A stretch of 64,000 nucleotides of DNA from Maricaulis sp034659015 (GTDB taxonomy: Bacteria; Pseudomonadota; Alphaproteobacteria; Caulobacterales; Maricaulaceae). The notes beneath the pieces are model-generated. The model searched no databases. It was not told where the DNA came from and worked only from the letters and a program-made list of their open reading frames with translations. The stretch is from positions 1 through 64,000 of the forward strand of contig JAYEGL010000012.1 of the NCBI GenBank assembly GCA_034659015.1, given 5' to 3'. A program made the translations under genes and the position numbers. Shown in pieces: positions 44,674 through 53,663 of the stretch (the first letter of the stretch is position 1; the number at the start of each line of letters is the position of its first letter).

Positions 44674-45696
44674 ATGTCCGAAAAGCGCGCAATCGAAGAT
44701 CCTGCGAAGCTCTCCGGCCCGGAAAAGGCCGCGGTGATGCTGCTGGCGCTCGGCGACGAGGGCGAATCGATCTGGCAGCACCTCGACGAGGAGGAGATCC
44801 GCGAGGTCTCCCAGGCGATGTCCAATCTGGGCACGGTCACCTCGGCCGCTGTCGAAAAGCTCATCGTCGACTTCGTCGGCCAGATGTCCTCCACCGGTTC
44901 GCTGATGGGCTCGTTCGAGGCCACCCAGCGCCTGCTCACCTCCTTCCTGCCCGGCGAAAAGGTCGAGTCGATCATGGAGGAGCTGCGCGGTCCGGCCGGC
45001 CGGACCATGTGGGACAAGCTGGGCAATGTGAACGAGGTGGTTCTGGCGAACTACCTGAAGAACGAATACCCGCAGACCGTCGCCGTGGTGCTGTCCAAGG
45101 TGAAGTCCGAGCACGCCTCCCGCGTTCTGGCCGCCCTGCCGGAAGACTTCGCCCTGGAAGTGGTCACCCGCATGCTGCGCATGGAGCCGGTACAGCGCGA
45201 GATTCTCGACCGGATCGAGGAGACGCTGCGCACCGAGTTCATGTCGAACCTGGCGCGCACCTCCAAGCATGACAGCCACGAGATGATGGCGTCGATCTTC
45301 AACAATTTCGACCGCCAGACCGAGAACCGTTTCCTGGCGGCCCTGGAAGAGCGCAATCGCGAGAGCGCCGAGAAGATCCGCTCGCTGATGTTCGTCTTCG
45401 AGGACCTGTCCAAGCTGGACCCGGGCGGAATCCAGACGCTGATGCGCTCGATCGACAAGGACCAGATGGGTCTGGCGCTGAAGGGCGCTTCGGACAGTCT
45501 GCGCGATCTGTTCTTCTCGAACATGTCCGAACGCGCGGCGAAGATCATGAAGGAAGACATGGGCGCGATGGGTCCGGTCCGCCTCAAGGATGTCGACCAG
45601 GCGCAGCAGGCGATCGTCTCGGTCGCCAAGGACCTGGCTGCCAAGGGCGAGATCATGCTCGCCGACGGCGGCGCCGACGATGAACTGATCTACTAG
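44674..45696 (+). CDS. fliG: Flagellar motor switch protein FliG
   Basis: A 340-residue rotor protein linking FliF to the switch and transmitting torque. Signatures: LSGPEKAAVMLLALGDEGES near the N-terminus, the middle EHPQ-type motif as LKNEYPQTVAVVLSKVKSEH, and the charged C-terminal torque helix MFVFEDLSKLDPGGIQTLMR. The ATG at 44674 follows an AAGGGTGAG ribosome site; GTG at 44662, overlapping the fliF stop, is an alternative. Confidence 0.97.
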   Translation: MSEKRAIEDPAKLSGPEKAAVMLLALGDEGESIWQHLDEEEIREVSQAMSNLGTVTSAAVEKLIVDFVGQMSSTGSLMGSFEATQRLLTSFLPGEKVESIMEELRGPAGRTMWDKLGNVNEVVLANYLKNEYPQTVAVVLSKVKSEHASRVLAALPEDFALEVVTRMLRMEPVQREILDRIEETLRTEFMSNLARTSKHDSHEMMASIFNNFDRQTENRFLAALEERNRESAEKIRSLMFVFEDLSKLDPGGIQTLMRSIDKDQMGLALKGASDSLRDLFFSNMSERAAKIMKEDMGAMGPVRLKDVDQAQQAIVSVAKDLAAKGEIMLADGGADDELIY

Positions 45697-45710
45697 GGAG
45701 CGGACGAACG

Positions 45711-46364
45711 ATGAATCCTGTCAAATTCGACTTCGACACCGAGTTCGACCGCAATGGCGAGATCCTGCGGGAGGGCGAGAGCTACAAGCGCTTCTTCACC
45801 CAGGACGATGTCGATGCCGCCCGCATGTGGGGCGTCGAGGAAGGCCGGGAAATGGAGGAAGGCCGCTGCGCCGACAGTCTCCAGGCCATCGCGTCCCAGA
45901 TGCAGCTGATTGTCGCCCGCCTGGCCCATGAATCCGACGCCCTGCGTCACGAAGCGGCCGGGCTGGCCGTCGCCGCGGCCCGCAAGATCGCCGGCGAGGC
46001 GCTCTCGGCCTATCCGCTCGACACGATCGAGGAACTGGCGCGCGAGGCCGTGCAGGATCTGCGGTCCGAGCCGCGCCTGTCGGTGCGTTGCAGTGCCGAG
46101 CTGGTCGAAGCCCTGGCGGAACGCCTGGAAAAGACGGCGCGCGATGCCGGTTTCGAAGGCGCCATCATGGTGCGCGGCGATGACGGCATGACCGGCGCCG
46201 ACGTGCGCCTGGAATGGGGTGCCGGCGCGGTCCAGCGCAGCGCCGAGGAAATCGAGACCCGGTTGAATGATGTGGTGGCGCGCTGGCTCGCGGCCGCCCC
46301 GGACGAACAAGACGGCGACGACAGCGCTTCCGGCAATACAGCCGGCGCGTCGTCCGCCGCTTAA
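45711..46364 (+). CDS. fliH: FliH-like flagellar assembly protein (FlbE type)
   Basis: A 217-residue protein in the position of Caulobacter fliH/flbE, between fliG and fliN. The N-terminus is KFDFDTEFDRNGEIL; a Glu/Ala-rich helix follows with GVEEGREMEEGR, a GxxxG-like pattern seen in FliH. The C-terminal part (LSVRCSAELVEALAERLEKT, then GADVRLEWGAGAVQRS) matches the FliH domain that binds FliI. It regulates the export ATPase. FliI is encoded 10 kb away. Confidence 0.85.
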   Translation: MNPVKFDFDTEFDRNGEILREGESYKRFFTQDDVDAARMWGVEEGREMEEGRCADSLQAIASQMQLIVARLAHESDALRHEAAGLAVAAARKIAGEALSAYPLDTIEELAREAVQDLRSEPRLSVRCSAELVEALAERLEKTARDAGFEGAIMVRGDDGMTGADVRLEWGAGAVQRSAEEIETRLNDVVARWLAAAPDEQDGDDSASGNTAGASSAA

Positions 46365-46375
46365 AGGAGGCCATC

Positions 46376-46732
46376 ATGGCTGACGAAAACAATTTCGACC
46401 TGCCCGACCTTGAAGGCGAACAGGTGCCCGCCACCACCGAGGCGCCCAAGGTCGACCAGATGCTCGAGGAAGACGAGAAGAACGCCGCCGATCTGGCGCC
46501 GGTCTTCGACGTCCCCGTCAACATCTCGGCGGTGCTCGGAAAAGCTCATATCGACGTGAACTCGCTGCTGAAACTGACCTCCGGGTCGGTGGTCGAACTC
46601 GACCGCAAGATCGGCGAAGCGATCGACATCTACGTCAACAACCGGCTGGTGGCGCGCGGCGAAGTCGTCGTCGTCGACGACCGGCTCGGCGTGACCATGA
46701 CGGAAATCATCAAGGACGGGGACTCGGCCTGA
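46376..46732 (+). CDS. fliN: Flagellar motor switch protein FliN
   Basis: A 118-residue C-ring protein. The SpoA domain (about 42-115) contains VNISAVLGKAHIDVNSLLKL, then GSVVELDRKIGEAIDIYVNN and LVARGEVVVVDDRLGVTMTE, a textbook FliN pattern. The acidic N-terminal 40 residues are unstructured. It has an AAAGGAGG ribosome site and sits between fliH and flbD. Confidence 0.96.
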   Translation: MADENNFDLPDLEGEQVPATTEAPKVDQMLEEDEKNAADLAPVFDVPVNISAVLGKAHIDVNSLLKLTSGSVVELDRKIGEAIDIYVNNRLVARGEVVVVDDRLGVTMTEIIKDGDSA

Positions 46733-46757
46733 GGCCGGGTGAGGACGGAGAAACACC

Positions 46758-48128
<1,371 letters not shown>

Positions 48129-48140
48129 TTGGACTAGACC

Positions 48141-50273
48141 GTGGTCGACACCGCTGCTTCCGAAACCGCCGCTTCCAACGCGAGCGGATTTGACGCCCGC
48201 GCCTTCCTGAACCGCATCATGCGCGGTGACGTGGCGCTGGCCGTGGGCATTCTCGCCATCCTGGTGATGCTGCTCCTGCCCATGCCGCGCATGCTGCTGG
48301 ACTTCTCGCTGGCGATCTCCATCTCGATCGCCGTGCTGGTCCTGATGACCGCGCTCTTCATCAAGAAGCCGCTGGAATTCTCGGCCTTCCCGGCCGTGCT
48401 GCTGATCACGACCCTGCTCAGGCTGGGCCTCAACATCGCCTCGACGCGCCTCATCCTGTCGCGCGGGCATGAGGGCACAAACGCCGCCGGCGAGGTGATC
48501 GAGGCCTTCGGGGCCTTCGTCATGCAGGGCAATGTGGTGATCGGGGTGATCGTGTTCTCGATCCTGGTCATCGTGAACTTTGTCGTCATCACAAAGGGTT
48601 CCGGCCGGATCGCGGAAGTCGCGGCCCGCTTCACCCTGGATGCCATGCCCGGCAAGCAGATGGCCATCGACGCCGACCTGTCCGCCGGGCTGATCACCGA
48701 GGACGAGGCCCGCAAGCGGCGCTCCGAGCTGGAAGGCGAAAGCAATTTCTTCGGCGCCATGGACGGTGCCTCGAAATTCGTGCGCGGCGACGCCATGGCC
48801 GGCCTGATGATCACCGCCATCAACCTGATCGGCGGCATCGTCATCGGCGTTGTGCAGTCGGACATGTCATTCGGCGACGCGGCGAACGCCTATTCCACAC
48901 TCACCATCGGCGACGGCCTGGTCTCCCAGATCCCGGCCCTGATCATCTCCGTGGCCGCCGGCCTGCTGGTCTCCAAGGCCGGCGTGGACGGCGAGGCCGA
49001 CAAGGCCGTGTTCGGCCAGCTGACCGCCAACCCGCAGGGTCTGGGCCTGGTCTCCGGTGTCGCCCTGATGGTCGGCCTGCTGCCGGGCATGCCCTTCCTG
49101 CCCTTCGCGCTGATGGCCGCCAGCGCCGGGTCCCTGGCGTGGATGAACCGGGATATCGTGGAGCGCAAGGCGCAGGAGGAAGCCGAGGCAAAGGCCGAGG
49201 CCGCGGCCGAACAGAACGGCGGAGCGGCCAGTCAGGAAACACCGATCGAGGACAGCCTGGCGATCGACGAGCTGAAGATCGAGCTGGGCTACGGCCTGCT
49301 GCCCCTGATCAACGATGTCGACGGCCGCAAGCTGACCGACCAGATCAAGGCCCTGCGCCGCTCGCTGGCCGAGGAGATGGGCTTCGTCACGCCGGCCGTA
49401 CGCATCGTCGACAACATGACGCTCGGCAATAACGAGTACGCCATCCGCATCAAGGAACTCGAGGCCGGCCGCGGCGAGTTGCAATTGCACAAGCTTCTGG
49501 TGATGGACCCCTCGGGCATGCCCATCGACATGCCGGGCGATCACGTCAAGGAGCCGACCTTCGGCCTGCCGGCGACGTGGATCGAGGAAGGCATGCGCGA
49601 GGAAGCGACCTTCCGGGGCTACACCATCGTGGAACCCGCCGCCGTTCTGGTGACCCACCTCACCGAGCTGCTGCGCGACAATATGGCGGACCTGTTGTCC
49701 TACGCCGAGGTCGAGAAGCTGATCGACAAGCTCTCCAAGGAGCACAAGAAGCTGGTCGACGATATCGCGCCGGCCCAGATCAGCCGCGCCGGCATCCAGC
49801 GCGTCCTGCAATCGCTGATCCGCGAACGCATCTCGATCCGCGACCTGCCGACCATCCTGGAAGGCATCGCCGAGGCCAGCGCCACGACCCAGCATCTCGA
49901 CGCCATCGTGGAACATGTGCGCACGCGCCTGGCCCGCCAGATCTGCCACTCCAACCGCGCCCCGGACGGCAACCTCCCGGTTCTCGCGCTCGGTCCGCAA
50001 TGGGAACAGGCCTTCATGGAAGCCCTGGTCGGCGAGGGCGAACGCAAGCAGCTTGCGCTGGCGCCCTCCAAGCTGCACGATTTCGTGGCGGCGATCAGAA
50101 ACTCTTTTGAAACCGCATCGGAACAGGGTCAGGTTCCTGTACTGCTGACGAGCCCGCTGATTCGTCCGTATGTGCGCTCTCTGGTGGAACGTTTCCGCCC
50201 GCAGACCGTGGTGATGTCGCAGAACGAGATCCACCCGAGCGCACGTCTGAAGACCCTGGGCCATGTCGGCTGA
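48141..50273 (+). CDS. flhA: Flagellar export gate protein FlhA
   Basis: A 710-residue export-gate component. The N-terminal half has eight predicted membrane helices, including MLLDFSLAISISIAVLVLMT and the signature TTLLRLGLNIASTRLILSRG, then the FHIPEP-type loop with GKQMAIDADLSAGLITEDEA. The cytoplasmic half (about 360-710) includes LEEMGFVTPAVRI-like AEEMGFVTPAVRIVDN. The start codon is GTG, 12 bases after flbD. It docks export substrates and FliI/FliH. Confidence 0.97.
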   Translation: MVDTAASETAASNASGFDARAFLNRIMRGDVALAVGILAILVMLLLPMPRMLLDFSLAISISIAVLVLMTALFIKKPLEFSAFPAVLLITTLLRLGLNIASTRLILSRGHEGTNAAGEVIEAFGAFVMQGNVVIGVIVFSILVIVNFVVITKGSGRIAEVAARFTLDAMPGKQMAIDADLSAGLITEDEARKRRSELEGESNFFGAMDGASKFVRGDAMAGLMITAINLIGGIVIGVVQSDMSFGDAANAYSTLTIGDGLVSQIPALIISVAAGLLVSKAGVDGEADKAVFGQLTANPQGLGLVSGVALMVGLLPGMPFLPFALMAASAGSLAWMNRDIVERKAQEEAEAKAEAAAEQNGGAASQETPIEDSLAIDELKIELGYGLLPLINDVDGRKLTDQIKALRRSLAEEMGFVTPAVRIVDNMTLGNNEYAIRIKELEAGRGELQLHKLLVMDPSGMPIDMPGDHVKEPTFGLPATWIEEGMREEATFRGYTIVEPAAVLVTHLTELLRDNMADLLSYAEVEKLIDKLSKEHKKLVDDIAPAQISRAGIQRVLQSLIRERISIRDLPTILEGIAEASATTQHLDAIVEHVRTRLARQICHSNRAPDGNLPVLALGPQWEQAFMEALVGEGERKQLALAPSKLHDFVAAIRNSFETASEQGQVPVLLTSPLIRPYVRSLVERFRPQTVVMSQNEIHPSARLKTLGHVG

Positions 50274-50302
50274 TCGGCCGAAACTCCGGTGTGACCTGAA
50301 CC

Positions 50303-51298
50303 ATGCGCCTTAAGACCTTTTCCGCATCTTCCCTGTCACAGGCCATGGCCGATGTGCGCCGGGAAATGGGCCCCGACGCGGTGATCATCGCCACCTCCGA
50401 CGCGCCCGGCGGCGGCGTGCAGGTGCGCGCCGCGGCCGAGACCGCCTATGTCCACGAGCCGGCCGAACCGGTGCGCGAGCGCGCCGAGCGGCTGGATGCG
50501 GAAGCCGAGGTCGAGCGCGGCCTGCGCGAGGACAGCGATCTGGACCGGGTGATCCGGGCCCTGGGCTTCCACCGCACGCCGGGCAATGCCGCCCAGGCGC
50601 TGATCCGCGCTGCGCACGACCTGTCCGACGGTCAGGCCGTGGCGCGTCTCGCCCACGCCATCGAGAGCCGCTACACCTTCCAGCCCCTGCCGGCGGTGCC
50701 CGAGCATGCCCTGCTGTTTGCGGGCACGCCGGGCGTCGGCAAGACATCGGCTCTGGCCAAGACCGCAGCCCGCGCCATCACCGCCGGCGCCCGGCCGACC
50801 CTGATCTCCTGCGACGGCGAACGTGCCGGCGCCGACGACCGCCTCAAGGCCCTTGCCCAGCGCATGGGCGCAGATTTCCGTGTGGCCGACGATCCGCGCG
50901 AGATGGCCGACGCCGTCGCCGAGATCCAGGGGCCCGTCCTGATCGACAGCCCTGCGGTCAATCCCTACGAGCTCGATGATCTGGACATGACGCTCGCTTT
51001 CGCCGATTCTGCGGGCGCTGAAATCATCTATGTCTTCGATGCCGGGCTGACGCCGGAAGACGCCGAAGACGCAGCCTCGCTGTTCGCCTCGATCGGGGCC
51101 AGCCGCTGCATTCCGGTCAAGCTCGACACCAGCCGCCGCCTCGGCGCCATTCTCGGCGTCGGCGAGACCGGCCTCGCCTTCGCCCAGATATCCTCCACCC
51201 CCTTCATCGGGGGCGGACTGGCTCCGGCCACGCCGCTGCGCCTGGCCCGCGTTCTCATCGAAGACCGTGACACCCCGTTTGAAGAGGCGGACCAATGA
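50303..51298 (+). CDS. flhF: FlhF-like SRP-type GTPase
   Basis: A 331-residue protein of the FlhF family, which sets flagellum position and number at the pole. N-terminus MRLKTFSASSLSQAMADVRR is the family start. The G domain has P-loop GTPGVGKT (141-148), a G2-like CDGERAGADDRL and a G4-like PVKLD. The G3 motif, normally DTAGR, is replaced by IDSPAVNPYE, so GTP hydrolysis may be altered. It overlaps fleN by four bases (ATGA). Confidence 0.88.
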   Translation: MRLKTFSASSLSQAMADVRREMGPDAVIIATSDAPGGGVQVRAAAETAYVHEPAEPVRERAERLDAEAEVERGLREDSDLDRVIRALGFHRTPGNAAQALIRAAHDLSDGQAVARLAHAIESRYTFQPLPAVPEHALLFAGTPGVGKTSALAKTAARAITAGARPTLISCDGERAGADDRLKALAQRMGADFRVADDPREMADAVAEIQGPVLIDSPAVNPYELDDLDMTLAFADSAGAEIIYVFDAGLTPEDAEDAASLFASIGASRCIPVKLDTSRRLGAILGVGETGLAFAQISSTPFIGGGLAPATPLRLARVLIEDRDTPFEEADQ

Positions 51299-52095
51299 AG
51301 CTCGCATCCGCGCCGCAAGACCGCTCCGCAGGCCGTATCCTGGCCATTGCCTCGGGCAAGGGCGGGGTCGGCAAGACCGCCGCCGCCATCGGCATGGCCC
51401 ACGCATTCTCCCAGATGGGCGAACGCGTGCTGCTGGTCGATGGCGATCTGGGCATGGCGAATATCGACGTCCAGCTGGGCCTTCAGCCCTCCGCCGACAT
51501 CACCAGCGTGCTCAACGGCAAGGTCGAGCTGGCCCAGGCCGTCTGCCCGGCCCTCGGCGGGTCTGACAAGCGCGGCGGGTTCGACGTGATCTCCGGCCGG
51601 TCCGGCTCGGGCGCGCTGGCCAACCTGTCCGGCCCCGGCCTGACCAAGCTGGCGTCGGGCGTCGCCGCCCTCGCCCTGTCCTACGACCGCGCCATCCTCG
51701 ACCTGGCCGCCGGCGCCGACCGCGCGACGGTACGTCTGGCCCTGACGGCCGACGATGTGGTGATCGTGCTCAATGACGAGCCGACCTCGCTGACCGATGC
51801 CTATGCCTTCGTGAAGACACTGCGCCTTCATGACGACGGCGCCTCGCCCCTCGTGGTGATCAACAACGCGCCGGACATGGCCACAGCCCGCGAGGCTTTC
51901 GGCGCCTTCCGCAAGACCTGCGAGGCCTTCCTCTCCTTCACGCCGACCCTGGCCGGCATCGTCCGCCGCGACACGAACGTGCCCGCCGCGATCCGCCACC
52001 AGGCCTGTGTTTCCGTGCGGGCGCCGGCCTGCGATGCGGCCAAGGATCTGCAATCCCTTGCCGGATCGCTCGCGCGCGGCAAAGAAGCGGCCTAA
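51295..52095 (+). CDS. fleN: MinD-like ATPase FleN/FlhG, flagellar number regulator
   Basis: A 266-residue ParA/MinD-type ATPase. The deviant Walker A KGGVGKT (22-28) sits at the N-terminus, followed by LLVDGDLGMANIDVQLGL and VLNDEPTSLTDAYAFVKTL, both typical of FlhG. FlhG partners with FlhF to limit flagellar number. Start overlaps flhF, so the two proteins are co-translated. No C-terminal amphipathic MinD tail stands out. Confidence 0.92.
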   Translation: MKLASAPQDRSAGRILAIASGKGGVGKTAAAIGMAHAFSQMGERVLLVDGDLGMANIDVQLGLQPSADITSVLNGKVELAQAVCPALGGSDKRGGFDVISGRSGSGALANLSGPGLTKLASGVAALALSYDRAILDLAAGADRATVRLALTADDVVIVLNDEPTSLTDAYAFVKTLRLHDDGASPLVVINNAPDMATAREAFGAFRKTCEAFLSFTPTLAGIVRRDTNVPAAIRHQACVSVRAPACDAAKDLQSLAGSLARGKEAA

Positions 52096-52135
52096 AATAC
52101 CCCCCGTACGTATAGCGTAGGGGAGCGTTTGGGGG

Positions 52136-52459
52136 ATGTACGACACGTTTGGAGACCGGCTGGCCTCGGGCTTTACCGGTTTTGACTGGTGGCTGCTGAT
52201 CGTTCTGTCGCTGGTGGCCGCCCTGATCATGCGCAAGTGGCCGCAATGGCCCGCCGCCGCGGCGATCGCTTTCTTTGCCGACGCGCTGGCACCGTTTTTC
52301 TACCGGTGGGCAACCGGCGTACCGCCGGATTTTGCCTTCGACTTCGCCTTTTCCCGGCTCGATGAACGCGGCGGTATCGTCGTGCTGATCCGTCTGGCGC
52401 TCTACATGATCGTGATCGGCGCGATTTTCTGGACCAAGCGCAAATACGCCCGGAACTAG
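52136..52459 (+). CDS. Small membrane protein
   Basis: A 107-residue protein with three predicted membrane helices (about 18-33, 40-58 and 82-99) and a basic C-terminus (TKRKYARN). It follows fleN by 40 bases and may be the last gene of the flagellar run, but nothing in it points to motility. No family recognised. Confidence 0.6.
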   Translation: MYDTFGDRLASGFTGFDWWLLIVLSLVAALIMRKWPQWPAAAAIAFFADALAPFFYRWATGVPPDFAFDFAFSRLDERGGIVVLIRLALYMIVIGAIFWTKRKYARN

Positions 52460-52489
52460 CCGGACGGGCGGGCCACGCGGTCCGGACAT

Positions 52490-52518
52490 GAAAACGGGCA
52501 GACCGGCGGCCTGCCCGC
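52490..52518 (-). terminator. Rho-independent terminator for the DUF6607 gene
   Basis: Stem CGGGCAG (52495-52501) / CTGCCCG (52511-52517) with a nine-base loop, followed on the minus strand by TTTT. Lies between two convergent genes. Confidence 0.65.
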
Positions 52519-52541
52519 TTCAATCCTGACAGGGTCCCGGC

Positions 52542-53531
52542 CTATTCGATAACGGTAACCTGGCTCTCCAGCAGCGCCTCGGCCTCGGCATAGGCCTCCT
52601 GCGGCGTGGCGATACCGAACAGGACGCGCTGGCCGGCGTCCAGGAGCGGGCCGTAGAGCAGCGTGCCCTCGGCGTCGTCCTCGACATGGAAGCCCTGCGT
52701 GGTGGTTTCCAGATTGTCGAAATAGGCCCGTACCATCGCCCAGTATTCCTGGGTGGCGTCCCAGTAGTCCCGCGCCGCCTGATCGTTCGGCAGATCGGTA
52801 TTGCGGTAGGTGTTGACGCCGGTCTCGCGCACCAGCTCGTGCGTGGTGCCGTCTGCATCTATGACGATCTTCGAATTGTCCTGTTCGTGGGTCCAGCCCC
52901 ACGGCGTGATCGTGTGGCGGTTCACGGCCGCGATCGCGTCGTAGTCGTCGCGCGTGGTGTCGTCGCGGCGCGGCAGGGGACGCCAGGAGACCGGCGGCTC
53001 CCAGGTCGACACGCCGTCGGCGTCGTGCCGCCATTCGGCAACCGCCGCGTAGCGCGGGCTGTCATCCACCTGGTAGACAGTCTGCGACCAGGCACCTGCG
53101 GCCTCGCCAGCCGGTACATCCTCGACCGTCCAGTCGTCATGCCCCTGGAACGCCAGCACGGTCTCGGGCTCGTAGCGCCAGTCCTGGCGCCAGTGCTTGA
53201 CGATGAAGGGCTCGTCCTCGCCACCGACGACCAGAAGATGCTGCAGCATGATGAAGTCGCCGGTATCTTCCACGACGATGACGACTTCACGCGCCGGGGT
53301 AAGCTTGGGTTCTGCCAGTTCATAGCCCGCGGCAATCGGCACCGTTTCCTCGAAATCGAACGTCACGGCGTACTCGCCCTGCATGGCGAGAATGGCCTGG
53401 CGATCCTGCTCGTAGAGTGCCTGCGAGCGTTCGTTCAAAGCCGGCGCCTCCGGCGACGGCCCCGTGGCGTCGGTGGTGGCGCAACCGCTGGCGATCAGCG
53501 CGGCTGCAGCGGCGAGATAGGCGATCTTCAT
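52542..53531 (-). CDS. DUF6607 family lipoprotein
   Basis: A 329-residue protein with a lipobox (LIASGC, Cys at 17) and family motifs: MQGEYAVTFDFEETVPIAAG, KHWRQDWRYEPETVLAFQGH, WSQTVYQVDDSPRYAAVAEW and WRPLPRRDD. The family is of unknown function. The frame is open further upstream, but the lipoprotein signal fixes the start at 53531. It is divergent from a heme-type TonB-dependent receptor, and the shared spacer holds Fur-like boxes, so a role in iron or heme acquisition is likely. Confidence 0.87.
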   Translation of the reverse strand: MKIAYLAAAAALIASGCATTDATGPSPEAPALNERSQALYEQDRQAILAMQGEYAVTFDFEETVPIAAGYELAEPKLTPAREVVIVVEDTGDFIMLQHLLVVGGEDEPFIVKHWRQDWRYEPETVLAFQGHDDWTVEDVPAGEAAGAWSQTVYQVDDSPRYAAVAEWRHDADGVSTWEPPVSWRPLPRRDDTTRDDYDAIAAVNRHTITPWGWTHEQDNSKIVIDADGTTHELVRETGVNTYRNTDLPNDQAARDYWDATQEYWAMVRAYFDNLETTTQGFHVEDDAEGTLLYGPLLDAGQRVLFGIATPQEAYAEAEALLESQVTVIE

Positions 53532-53594
53532 GAAACCCTCATCGTGTGAAACGGCCCCCGGGGGGGATGACGTGATATTCAGAACAATTCTCAC

Positions 53595-53646
53595 TTGCAT
53601 TCGCAAAAAGCAAGAGGCAGAACACGGCAACTGCAAATCATTCGCA
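53595..53646. promoter_or_regulatory. Fur-like palindromes between DUF6607 and TonB receptor genes
   Basis: TGCAAATCATTCGCA (53632-53646) is a palindrome with one mismatch around a central C, close to alphaproteobacterial Fur/Irr-type sites. TTGCATTCGCAA (53595-53606) is a second, related palindrome. Both lie in the 132-base divergent spacer. Iron control is inferred. Confidence 0.55.
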
Positions 53647-53663
53647 TATTGAGGGACCTTCCA

